A DNA stretch of 9,624 nucleotides from an uncultured Clostridia bacterium (GTDB taxonomy: Bacteria > Bacillota > Clostridia > Saccharofermentanales > Saccharofermentanaceae). A program made the position numbers and the translations under genes. Shown here piece by piece: positions 1 to 7,616 of the stretch. How positions within the stretch are numbered: the stretch's first letter is position 1; every line of letters starts with the position of its first letter. Under the pieces are notes generated by a model, which did not search any database, was not told where the DNA came from, and saw nothing but the letters and a program-made list of their open reading frames with translations. The DNA is taken from assembly GCA_946545505.1 (NCBI GenBank), contig CAMNNN010000040.1:1-9624 (forward strand), written 5' to 3'.

Positions 1-470
<470 letters not shown>

Positions 471-492
471 TATAGAAGGAGACCAAAGATAA

Positions 493-3400
493 ATGTACGA
501 TTCAAATCATTTAACGGCAATCGGTATTAAGCTTGCTTCTCCTGAGGTCATCAAGGGATGGTCTCACGGTGAGGTAAAAAAGCCTGAGACAATCAACTAC
601 CGTACACAGAAGCCGGAAACCGACGGTCTCTTCTGCGAGAAGATCTTCGGACCCGTAAAGAGCTGGGAGTGCCACTGCGGTAAGTATAAGAAGATCCGTT
701 ATAAGGGCATGATCTGCGACCGATGCGGTGTTGAGGTTACAAAGAACACAGTTCGTCGTGAGAGAATGGGACATATCGAGCTCGCTGCTCCGGTATCGCA
801 CATCTGGTATTTCAGAGGCGTACCGAGCCGTATGAGCCTGCTCCTTGATATTCCTCCCAAGACACTTGAGAGAGTTCTTTACTTCGCGTCATATATCGTT
901 GTTGATCCCGGAAAGACAGATCTTGTAAAGGGTGAGACCATCGATGACGGCAGATACAGAGAGTATGTTGCCAAGTACGGCAGAAGCGCTTTCGATGCAA
1001 GAATGGGTGCCGAAGCTGTTAAGAAGCTTCTTCAGGAAGTAGATATCGATGCTTTGGCCGAGGAACTCGACAAGGCAAGAGCCGAGGCTACCGGACAGAA
1101 GAAGGCAAGGATCATTAAGAGACTCGAGGTAGTTGAGGCATTCAGAAATTCAGGTAATAAGCCTGAGTGGATGATACTTGATGTACTTCCCGTTCTTCCT
1201 CCTGAGCTCCGTCCTATGGTACCCCTCGATGGCGGACGTTATGCAACATCAGATCTTAACGACCTCTACAGAAGAGTTATAAACAGAAACAACAGACTTA
1301 AGAAGCTCCTCGATCTCGGTGCTCCTGACATCATCGTCAGAAACGAGAAGAGAATGCTCCAGGAAGCTGTTGACTCACTTATCGATAACGGCAGAAGAGG
1401 ACGTCCCGTTACAGGATCCACTTCCGCTACGAATAACAGACAGCTCAAGTCTTTGACAGATATGCTTAAGGGTAAGCAGGGTCGTTTCAGACAGAACCTC
1501 CTCGGTAAGCGTGTTGACTATTCCGGTCGTTCGGTTATCGTTGTAGGACCTGAGCTCAAGATGCATCAGTGCGGTCTTCCTAAGGAGATGGCACTCGAGC
1601 TCTTCAAGCCCTTCGTAATCAAGAGACTTGTTGAAGAAGGTAAGACCTCCAATATCAAGACCGGTAAGAGAATGGTCGACAGATGGGATCCCGCTGTTTG
1701 GGATATCCTCGAGGAGATCATCAAGGATCATCCTGTTCTTCTTAACAGAGCTCCTACGCTTCACAGACTCGGTATTCAGGCATTTGAGCCTATCCTTGTA
1801 GAAGGACGTGCAATCAAGCTCCATCCTCTGGCATGTACAGCTTTTAACGCTGACTTCGACGGAGACCAGATGGCTGTACACGTACCGCTCTCCGCAGAGG
1901 CTCAGGCTGAGGCAAGATTCCTTATGCTTCACACAAATAACCTGTTGAAGCCTCAGGACGGTAACCCTGTTACTGTTCCTACACAGGATATGATCCTCGG
2001 CTGCTACTACCTTACAATGCAGCGTGATGAGTCCATGGAAAGAGCAACATGTAAGGGTGACGGAATGGTATTCTCGTCTTTGGATGAGGCTACAATGGCT
2101 TATAACAACCGTGACATCGAGCTTCAGACAAAGTGCGGTGTTAGACTTACAAAGGAAGTTGACGGTGTTAAGAGATCCAAGATCATTTACTCTTCTTACG
2201 GACGTTTCCTCTTCAATGAGGTAATCCCTCAGAACCTCGGTTATGTTGACAGAACAAACCCCGAGAACGAGTTCACCCTCGAGTGCGACTTCCAGGTCGG
2301 TAAGAAGCAGCTCGGCGATATCATCGCAAGATGCATCAGGATCAACGGTGCTGCAAGAACAGTTAAGTTCCTCGATGCAGTTAAGTCCATGGGTTACAAG
2401 TACTCCACGGTTTCCGGTATCTCGATCGGTATCGAAGACATGATCATCCCTGATGTTAAGGAGAAGATGTTAAGCGAGGCTGACGAGAAGGTCGAGCGCA
2501 TCAACCGCATGTATGAGAGAGGTTTGATGAATGACTTCGGTCGTCACAGACAGGTAGTAACCGTATGGCAGGATACAACCAATAAGATCACGGATGCTCT
2601 TAAGTCCAACCTTAAGTCCGACAACCCGATCAAGATGATGTCCTCATCCGGTGCCCGTGGTAACGATAACCAGATCAAGCAGCTCGCAGGTATGAGAGGT
2701 AACATGGAGGATACTCAGGGTAATACTCTCGAGATCCCTATCAGATCTAACCTCCGTGAAGGTATGAACGTTCTCGAGTTCTTTATCTCTTCACACGGTG
2801 CCCGTAAGGCCCTCTCCGATACAGCTCTTAAGACGGCTGACTCCGGTTACCTTACAAGAAGACTTGTTGACGTAGCTCAGGAGATCATCATCTCTGAGGA
2901 AGACTGCGGAACAGACGACTTCACATGGGTTAAGGAGATTGTTAACGTAAGTAACGACAAGAGAGATGTCATCAAGACATTGTCCGAGAGACTCACAGGC
3001 CGTTATGCCGCTGAGGACATCAAGGATCTTGAGACAGGCGAAGTTATCGTTGCAAGAAACGAGCTCATCTCCGCAGACGATGCTAAGAGAATCGAAGCTA
3101 CAGGTAATAAGAAGGTTAAGATCAGATCCGTATTCGACTGCCGCTCACGTCATGGCGTATGCGCTAAGTGCTACGGTATCAACCTTGCTAACGGCTTGCC
3201 TACAGTCGGCGGCGAAGCAGTCGGAATCATGGCTGCTCAGTCCATCGGTGAGCCTGGTACACAGCTCACGATGAGAACGTTCCACTCCGGTGGTATCGCT
3301 AACTCCGGTGAGGATATCACACAGGGTCTCCCCCGTGTCGAGGAGTTGTTCGAGGCAAGAAAGCCTAAGGGTGAAGCTATCATCTCCGAGATCGACGGTG

Positions 3401-4233
3401 TCGTTAAGCTCATCACTAACGAGTCCGCTAAGCGTGAGATCGTCGTTACACCTGCTGCAGGCGCTGTCGACAAGGACGGTATCCCTCTCGCAGAGTGCCG
3501 CTACACAGTTCCTACCTCTGCTACTCTCAAGGTTGCAGACGGCGATGAGGTAGAGGCAGGCGATATGCTTACAGACGGTGCGGTTAACCCTGCTGACATC
3601 ATGAGAATCAAGGATGAGCGTGGTGTTCAGAAGTACATCGTAGCTGAAGTAGTTAAGTCTTATAAGAGCGGTGGTGTTTCCATCAACGATAAGCACATCG
3701 AGATCATCACAAGACAGATGATGAGAAGAGTACGTATCGACGATCCGGGTGACACACCTTTCATGACAGGTACGACAGTTGATATGCTCGACTTCGCAGC
3801 TGAGAATGAGAAGGCAGAGAAGGCAGGCCTCAGAAAGGCAGAGGGCAGAAGACAGCTCCTCGGTATCACTAAGGCTTCCCTTGCTACAGACTCCTTCCTC
3901 TCTGCAGCATCCTTCCAGGAGACTGCAAGAGTTCTCACAGACGCTGCCGTTAAGGGCAAGATCGACCCGCTCATCGGTTTGAAGGAGAACGTTATCATCG
4001 GTTCTATCATCCCTGCAGGTACAGGTGTGCCTAAGTACAGAGATATTACTGCAGTCCCCGTTATCAAGGAGAACAGCAAGATCCTTACAGGCGAGGAATA
4101 CGATCCTTCTTCCGAGAACGCTGCTATGTTCCGCAACACATACCTTGAGCAGGTAGAGCTCGAGAATGCTGAGGCAGACGCGCTGGCAGCTGAGGCTGAG
4201 GCTAAGGCAGCTGAGGCAAGAGGCGAAGAGTAA
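493..4233 (+). CDS. rpoC: DNA-directed RNA polymerase subunit beta'
   Basis: This is the complete 1246-residue beta' subunit, which carries the catalytic centre of RNA polymerase. Visible landmarks run in the expected order. The N-terminal zinc site is C60, C62, C75 and C78. The rudder/switch region contains RVDYSGRS (about 340-347). The active-site loop NADFDGDQ has the three Mg-binding aspartates D454, D456 and D458. The second zinc site is C805, C883, C890 and C893. The bridge helix and trigger loop cover about 906-934, with M927 and H931. The chain then passes straight into [20 protein letters not shown], so the large trigger-loop insertion of proteobacterial RpoC is absent, as usual for Bacillota. 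The last roughly 28 residues are an Ala/Glu-rich, probably helical tail. The start is set by AAGGAG at 476-481, 11 bases before ATG. Translation ends at tandem TAA codons (4231-4236). It is co-transcribed with rpoB. Confidence 0.99.
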   Translation: MYDSNHLTAIGIKLASPEVIKGWSHGEVKKPETINYRTQKPETDGLFCEKIFGPVKSWECHCGKYKKIRYKGMICDRCGVEVTKNTVRRERMGHIELAAPVSHIWYFRGVPSRMSLLLDIPPKTLERVLYFASYIVVDPGKTDLVKGETIDDGRYREYVAKYGRSAFDARMGAEAVKKLLQEVDIDALAEELDKARAEATGQKKARIIKRLEVVEAFRNSGNKPEWMILDVLPVLPPELRPMVPLDGGRYATSDLNDLYRRVINRNNRLKKLLDLGAPDIIVRNEKRMLQEAVDSLIDNGRRGRPVTGSTSATNNRQLKSLTDMLKGKQGRFRQNLLGKRVDYSGRSVIVVGPELKMHQCGLPKEMALELFKPFVIKRLVEEGKTSNIKTGKRMVDRWDPAVWDILEEIIKDHPVLLNRAPTLHRLGIQAFEPILVEGRAIKLHPLACTAFNADFDGDQMAVHVPLSAEAQAEARFLMLHTNNLLKPQDGNPVTVPTQDMILGCYYLTMQRDESMERATCKGDGMVFSSLDEATMAYNNRDIELQTKCGVRLTKEVDGVKRSKIIYSSYGRFLFNEVIPQNLGYVDRTNPENEFTLECDFQVGKKQLGDIIARCIRINGAARTVKFLDAVKSMGYKYSTVSGISIGIEDMIIPDVKEKMLSEADEKVERINRMYERGLMNDFGRHRQVVTVWQDTTNKITDALKSNLKSDNPIKMMSSSGARGNDNQIKQLAGMRGNMEDTQGNTLEIPIRSNLREGMNVLEFFISSHGARKALSDTALKTADSGYLTRRLVDVAQEIIISEEDCGTDDFTWVKEIVNVSNDKRDVIKTLSERLTGRYAAEDIKDLETGEVIVARNELISADDAKRIEATGNKKVKIRSVFDCRSRHGVCAKCYGINLANGLPTVGGEAVGIMAAQSIGEPGTQLTMRTFHSGGIANSGEDITQGLPRVEELFEARKPKGEAIISEIDGVVKLITNESAKREIVVTPAAGAVDKDGIPLAECRYTVPTSATLKVADGDEVEAGDMLTDGAVNPADIMRIKDERGVQKYIVAEVVKSYKSGGVSINDKHIEIITRQMMRRVRIDDPGDTPFMTGTTVDMLDFAAENEKAEKAGLRKAEGRRQLLGITKASLATDSFLSAASFQETARVLTDAAVKGKIDPLIGLKENVIIGSIIPAGTGVPKYRDITAVPVIKENSKILTGEEYDPSSENAAMFRNTYLEQVELENAEADALAAEAEAKAAEARGEE

Positions 4234-4238
4234 TAAAC

Positions 4239-4252
4239 TTGTCAAAATAGTT
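4239..4252 (+). promoter_or_regulatory. Element shared upstream of both wall-protein genes, copy 1
   Basis: The 14-mer TTGTCAAAATAGTT lies just after the rpoC stop, 69 bases before the first wall-protein ATG. It matches 13 of 14 bases with the element at 5601-5614 ahead of the second wall-protein gene. It may be part of a promoter (a TTGTCA -35-like hexamer or an extended -10-like TGTCAAAAT) or a regulator site. The assignment is inferred from the match alone. Confidence 0.4.
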
Positions 4253-4268
4253 AAGTATTCTTGTGAAG

Positions 4269-4274
4269 TATAAT
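4269..4274 (+). promoter_or_regulatory. Perfect -10 box (TATAAT) ahead of first wall-protein gene
   Basis: TATAAT exactly matches the sigma-A -10 consensus, but no good -35 hexamer stands 16-18 bases upstream; the nearest TTGTCA is 24 bases away. Initiation about 7 bases downstream (near 4281) would begin inside the 5' arm of the rpoC terminator. Transcripts from this promoter would therefore lack the full hairpin and escape termination. This is a candidate only. Confidence 0.4.
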
Positions 4275-4275
4275 T

Positions 4276-4310
4276 AGGTCGCATCGGTGACGGTGCGACC
4301 TTTATACTTT
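4276..4310 (+). terminator. Rho-independent terminator of the rpoBC operon
   Basis: The 5' arm AGGTCGCATCG (4276-4286) pairs with CGGTGCGACCT (4291-4301) around a GTGA loop of the GNRA type. All pairs are Watson-Crick except one T-G wobble. The stem is followed by an imperfect T-rich stretch, TTTATACTTT (4301-4310). It lies 43 bases after the rpoC stop and before the Shine-Dalgarno of the next gene. It would separate rpoBC from the wall-protein genes, or act as an attenuator if transcription of the first wall gene starts upstream of it. Confidence 0.75.
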
Positions 4311-4321
4311 AAGGGGGCATT

Positions 4322-5533
4322 ATGAAGCTAACAAGATCTGCCAGGACGGTTATAGTCTCGCTTCTTACCGCGTCAGTATTACTCGGATTTATCAGAGTAC
4401 CGGTAAGTGCCACTACTCGCGAAGAGTATGTCAGACAGTTCGTAGAGCGTATGTATACCATGGTCCTCGGAAGAACATCGGATCCTTACGGCAAGAACTA
4501 CTGGACTTCAGGTATCCTGAACGGTCAGCTGGACGGAGCTTCATGTGCCATCGGATTCTTCGAGAGTGATGAGTACAAGGCTAAGAATAAGTCGGATGAG
4601 GCTTATGTAAGAGCTCTGTATTCGGTTATCCTCGGAAGATCTGCAGACCCTGAAGGTCTTACCACATGGTTAAGCTACCTTGCAGGAGGAACCCCCAGAC
4701 TTTATGTTCTCGGCGGCTTCGTTAATTCCAATGAATATACATCGATTTGTAATTCCTACGGCATCACCCGAGGTGAGATCCCGATGGATCCCAATCAGGC
4801 TCAGATAGGAACGCCGGGTTCTTTCGAGACCGGTGAAGACGGAAGCCTTTACTTCAACACCACCTCGGGCACACGCCTCACGGGTTGGCAGAGAGTTAAC
4901 GGAAACAGATATTATTTCGATCCCGCTAACGGCGGAAGGGCAGTAACGGGATGGACTTATATCGGCGGCCTCAAGTACTACTTTGACGACCAGCACCGTC
5001 TCGTACAGAATGTCGACTCCATTATAGGAAGACAGTCTTCATATTACGTAACGGTAAACCATGCGACGGAGACGGTAATGATCTATGCGCAGGAGACCCC
5101 CGGAGGCCCGTACAACATCCCCGTAAGAGCCATGGTATGCTCATCGGCAAGAGCCGGCTATGACAATATCGAGGGCACTTACAGGATCAGAAGAGGCAGC
5201 AGATGGGGAGTACTCGGCAATGACGGCGCCTGGGTATACGGTCAGTATACCTGCCAGATATCGGGTAACTACCTGTTCCATTCCTGCTGGTACCACGAGA
5301 ACGGCAATCCCGATTCCCTGTCGGTAAGCCAGTACAACCGTCTCGGAAGCCCTGCTTCCCACGGATGCATCAGACTCTGCGTCGCAGATGCGCGCTGGAT
5401 CTACGAGAATTGCGCGAATACATCCAACGTATACCTGTTCTCGTCAAACGAGCCTGCGCCTTTCGACAGGCCTGTTCCGCTCCCTGCCATACAGCTCAGA
5501 GGCGACTACGGTCACGACCCGACGGATGTCTGA
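4322..5533 (+). CDS. Secreted DUF4214/cell-wall-binding L,D-transpeptidase (YkuD), catalytic motif intact
   Basis: This is a 403-residue exported wall protein. Residues 1-30 form a signal peptide (KLTRSAR, a hydrophobic core, then VSA before TT). Two DUF4214 repeats cover about 35-140, each with an LGR-x-x-DP-x-G core (LGRTSDPYG and LGRSADPEG) and each ending in FFESDEY or FVNSNEY. Residues about 185-232 hold choline/glucan-binding-type repeats (LTGWQRVNGNRYYFD, VTGWTYIGGLKYYFD). Residues about 240-375 are a YkuD domain with the conserved upstream histidine H320 and the catalytic motif S346-H347-G348-C349-I350-R351. YkuD enzymes form 3-3 peptidoglycan crosslinks or attach proteins to peptide stems through an acyl-cysteine intermediate, so that is the likely activity outside the membrane. 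The role of DUF4214 is not established here. The start is supported by AAGGGGG at 4311-4317, only 4 bases before ATG. Translation ends in tandem TGA-TAA. A colinear paralogue follows at 5678. Threonine codons are mixed (6 of 29 ACA by hand count), unlike the paralogue. Confidence 0.9.
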   Translation: MKLTRSARTVIVSLLTASVLLGFIRVPVSATTREEYVRQFVERMYTMVLGRTSDPYGKNYWTSGILNGQLDGASCAIGFFESDEYKAKNKSDEAYVRALYSVILGRSADPEGLTTWLSYLAGGTPRLYVLGGFVNSNEYTSICNSYGITRGEIPMDPNQAQIGTPGSFETGEDGSLYFNTTSGTRLTGWQRVNGNRYYFDPANGGRAVTGWTYIGGLKYYFDDQHRLVQNVDSIIGRQSSYYVTVNHATETVMIYAQETPGGPYNIPVRAMVCSSARAGYDNIEGTYRIRRGSRWGVLGNDGAWVYGQYTCQISGNYLFHSCWYHENGNPDSLSVSQYNRLGSPASHGCIRLCVADARWIYENCANTSNVYLFSSNEPAPFDRPVPLPAIQLRGDYGHDPTDV

Positions 5534-5600
5534 TAATTACGCCGTGTAACACAATAGAAATACTAATCACATATAAGCGAAATAGTCTCTCCGCGTAACA

Positions 5601-5614
5601 TTGTTAAAATAGTT
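5601..5614 (+). promoter_or_regulatory. Element shared upstream of both wall-protein genes, copy 2 (extended -10-like)
   Basis: TTGTTAAAATAGTT matches the copy at 4239-4252 at 13 of 14 bases and lies 63 bases before the second wall-protein ATG, a similar distance. TGTTAAAAT (5602-5610) fits an extended -10 (TGn plus TAAAAT, 5 of 6 bases). The overlapping TAACA-T-TGTTA (5596-5606) is a short palindrome that could be an operator. The 144-base gap around it shows no terminator for the preceding gene. Confidence 0.4.
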
Positions 5615-5630
5615 TTGATGCTAGGCACAA

Positions 5631-5652
5631 TGCATCGATGCTAATCGATGTA
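5631..5652 (+). repeat. Inverted repeat in the leader of the second wall-protein gene
   Basis: CATCGAT (5633-5639) and ATCGATG (5644-5650) form a perfect 7-base inverted repeat around GCTA, extendable by a G-T wobble and a T-A pair to 5631-5652. It is followed by an A-run, not a T-run, so it is not a terminator on the plus strand. It sits 11 bases before the Shine-Dalgarno AAGGAGA (5664-5670). It could be an operator, or an RNA hairpin that protects or regulates the leader. The heptamer GATGCTA occurs twice here (5617-5623 and 5637-5643). Confidence 0.5.
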
Positions 5653-5677
5653 AAAAACGTAATAAGGAGAGAAGAAT

Positions 5678-6940
5678 ATGAGAAAAGCAAGAATACTCAG
5701 ATTCATAGCGACTATCCTTTTGATGTCAACGATCTTCTGTGTTTTCTCCAAGGGCCAGAATGTAAGTGCTTTGACCCGTGAAGAGTACGTCGGACAGTTC
5801 GTTGAGAGAATGTACACGATGGTTCTGGGCAGAAGAAGCGAACCTGCCGGCTATGAGTATTGGAGAACAAGAATCCTTAACGGACAGACAACAGGCGCTA
5901 CATGCGCTTACGGTTTCTTCGAGAGTGCTGAATACAAGGGATTCAATACAAGCAACGAGCAGTATGTAAAGACACTTTACAACGTAATCCTCGGACGTGA
6001 GTGCGATCCCGCAGGTCTTCAGTATTGGCTGAACTACCTCGCGAGCGGTAAGACAAGAACTTTCATCCTCGCAGGATTTGTAGGTTCACAGGAGTATGCA
6101 CAGATCTGTGCTGCTTACAATATCGCAGTAGGATCTCTTAATGCAGATGCCAGTGCGACGACAGCTGTTCAGAATGCACCTGCAGCAACAACAGTCAACA
6201 CATCAACACTTAACGGAGACGGTACTATCTCTCGCGAGTCCGACGGTGTTTACTGCTACAATCCTCAGGGTATCAGACTTACAGGATGGCAGAGAGTCGG
6301 CGGTTACAGATACTACTTCGATCCCGAGAATAACGGCAGAGCTGTTAAGGGATGGAAGTTCATCGACGGCCTCAAGTACTACTTCGATGAGAATTACAGA
6401 CTTGTTCAGGACGTAAGCAGCCTTATCGGAACACAGACTTCCTACTTCCTGTCACTTAACCTTACAACTCACATGATCATCGTATATGCTCAGGACACAC
6501 CCGGCGGACAGTACAACATCCCCGTAAGAGCTATCGCATGCTCCACAGGTGCTCCCGGATCTGAGACACCTCAGGGAACATTCAATATCTCCAAGGGCGG
6601 TGCATGGGGTGCACAGGTTATTAACGGACAGACAAGATATAACCAGTACATTTCCGTTATCAACGGCTCTACAATGTTCCACACATCCTGGTATTACGTA
6701 AGCGGTGACCACAACTCAATGTCTGTATCCGCATACAACACACTCGGTACTGCTTGCACAAACGGTGACATCGTACTGAATGCAAATGACGCAAGATGGA
6801 TCTGGAATAACTGTGCAGGTAACTCACAGATCAGAATCTATTCCGAGAATGCTACGGTTCCTTTCGATATGCCGGGCATCAATGCTCCGACTCTCATCAG
6901 CGGAGACTACGGTTCAGATCCTTCTGACATCTGGAGGTAA
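5678..6940 (+). CDS. Secreted DUF4214/cell-wall-binding YkuD-fold protein with catalytic motif lost (pseudo-L,D-transpeptidase)
   Basis: This 420-residue exported paralogue of the preceding protein has the same layout. It has a signal peptide (1-31, ending VSA before LT), two DUF4214 repeats (about 36-141, with LGRRSEPAG and LGRECDPAG) and a Thr/Ala/Asn-rich linker (about 150-183) longer than in its neighbour. Choline/glucan-binding-type repeats follow (about 200-245, LTGWQRVGGYRYYFD and VKGWKFIDGLKYYFD), then a YkuD-fold region (about 255-390). The flanks of the active site align directly (LG, then DARWI and NC), and the upstream histidine is kept (H335). However, SHGCIRL of the neighbour reads T361-N362-G363-D364-I365-V366-L367: the catalytic Cys, its His and the Arg are replaced. 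The frame is intact and full length, so this is not simple decay. A structural, wall-binding or regulatory role is inferred. The start is set by AAGGAGA (5664-5670), 7 bases before ATG. ACA makes up 24 of 36 threonine codons, unlike the upstream paralogue. Confidence 0.88.
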   Translation: MRKARILRFIATILLMSTIFCVFSKGQNVSALTREEYVGQFVERMYTMVLGRRSEPAGYEYWRTRILNGQTTGATCAYGFFESAEYKGFNTSNEQYVKTLYNVILGRECDPAGLQYWLNYLASGKTRTFILAGFVGSQEYAQICAAYNIAVGSLNADASATTAVQNAPAATTVNTSTLNGDGTISRESDGVYCYNPQGIRLTGWQRVGGYRYYFDPENNGRAVKGWKFIDGLKYYFDENYRLVQDVSSLIGTQTSYFLSLNLTTHMIIVYAQDTPGGQYNIPVRAIACSTGAPGSETPQGTFNISKGGAWGAQVINGQTRYNQYISVINGSTMFHTSWYYVSGDHNSMSVSAYNTLGTACTNGDIVLNANDARWIWNNCAGNSQIRIYSENATVPFDMPGINAPTLISGDYGSDPSDIWR

Positions 6941-6949
6941 TTCTTAAGA

Positions 6950-7001
6950 GTGATCTGATGTATAATAGATTAGCTTAAATCAGATACATCAAGAGGATCA
7001 C
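6950..7001 (+). repeat. Imperfect inverted repeat spanning the fchA promoter and ribosome binding site
   Basis: GTGATC (6950-6955) is complementary to GATCAC (6996-7001), and GATGTAT (6957-6963) to ATACATC (6984-6990). The bulges are T on one side and AAGAG on the other, which contains most of the ribosome binding site. An alternative pairing is ATCTGAT (6953-6959) with ATCAGAT (6979-6985). No T-run follows, so it is not a terminator. It ends one base before the ATG. Confidence 0.5.
6961..6966 (+). promoter_or_regulatory. Candidate -10 box for the fchA-folD-methyltransferase operon
   Basis: TATAAT is a perfect -10 hexamer, directly preceded by TG. No convincing -35 hexamer is seen at 16-18 bases. 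Initiation near 6973 would give a leader of about 29 bases with AGAGG (6992-6996) ahead of ATG. It is the only promoter-like site in the 61-base gap, and the tight spacing downstream suggests that it serves the whole run. Confidence 0.5.
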
Positions 7002-7616
7002 ATGAGAGAATTAAACCTTAACGAATTTACAAAAGAATTATCATCAGGAGCGCCGGTCCCGGGAGGGGGCGGCGCTTCTGCGCTTATGGGAGCCGTATCC
7101 GCATCACTGTGCTCCATGGTCGGCAACCTTACTTCCGGCAAGAAGAAGTATGCCGAGTACCAGCAGGACATCGAGCGCATTATCACAGAAGCGGTGAGCC
7201 TTAACGAGAGGATGCTCGCTCTCATCGAAAAGGACGCGGAGGCTTTCGAGCCTTTGGCAAAGGCTTACTCTATTCCCAAGGAAGATCCCGGAAGAGACGA
7301 GACCTTGGAGAAGGCTCTCTATGAGGCTGCCATGGCGCCGCTCGAAATCGTGAAGTGTTCTGCGCAAGTTTCCGCTCTTATCAAGGAGCTTGTGGTTAAA
7401 GGTTCACGCCTCGCCATCAGCGACGTCGGTGTAGCGGCTTCCGCGTGTGAGGCATGTGCCAAGGGGGCTGCCATGAACGTGTATATCAACACGAAGCTTA
7501 TGAAGGACCGTGAGACAGCGGCGAATCTTAATGCGGAGACGATCGCGCTTGTAGATGAAGTGTGCGCAGTATCGAAGGCCGCTTATGATGAAGTTAAGGG
7601 AGGACTCGGAGCATGA
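7002..7616 (+). CDS. fchA: Cyclodeaminase/cyclohydrolase family protein (probable methenyl-THF cyclohydrolase)
   Basis: This is a 204-residue all-alpha protein of the FTCD_C family, which includes formiminotetrahydrofolate cyclodeaminase and the clostridial methenyl-tetrahydrofolate cyclohydrolase FchA. Family marks are the N-terminal folate-binding loop PVPGGGGASA (18-27), MVGNLTSGKKKY (39-50), the acidic EKDAEAF (76-82, probably including a catalytic Asp) and SDVGVAA (140-146), followed by GAAMNVYIN. The length is normal for the family. The ATG follows AGAGG with 5 bases between. The gene overlaps folD by ATGA, which implies coupled translation and one pathway: interconversion of 5,10-methenyl-THF and 10-formyl-THF. 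No histidine-degradation genes are nearby, so the cyclohydrolase reading is preferred over cyclodeaminase. This is supported by the neighbouring FolD lacking its own cyclohydrolase residues. The family is certain; the exact reaction is inferred. Confidence 0.85.
   Translation: MRELNLNEFTKELSSGAPVPGGGGASALMGAVSASLCSMVGNLTSGKKKYAEYQQDIERIITEAVSLNERMLALIEKDAEAFEPLAKAYSIPKEDPGRDETLEKALYEAAMAPLEIVKCSAQVSALIKELVVKGSRLAISDVGVAASACEACAKGAAMNVYINTKLMKDRETAANLNAETIALVDEVCAVSKAAYDEVKGGLGA

Noticed and set aside
1375..1932. A 185-residue minus-strand frame inside rpoC.
   Set aside because: It is antisense to the active-site region of rpoC, shows no motif and no ribosome binding site context, and is best explained as a shadow of the real gene.
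4201..4233. Ala/Glu repeat-like coding at the end of rpoC.
   Set aside because: It is a low-complexity helical tail, common at the variable C-terminus of beta', with no sign of slippage or a separate function.
3145..4284. A 379-residue open frame on the minus strand opposite the end of rpoC.
   Set aside because: It lies fully antisense to well-conserved rpoC codons and has low-complexity Leu/Ser/Cys-rich composition with no recognisable domain. It is a by-product of rpoC codon bias.
6942..6949. The 8-base palindrome TCTTAAGA after the second wall-protein gene.
   Set aside because: It is too short to be a terminator or a specific site on its own; palindromes of this size are expected by chance.
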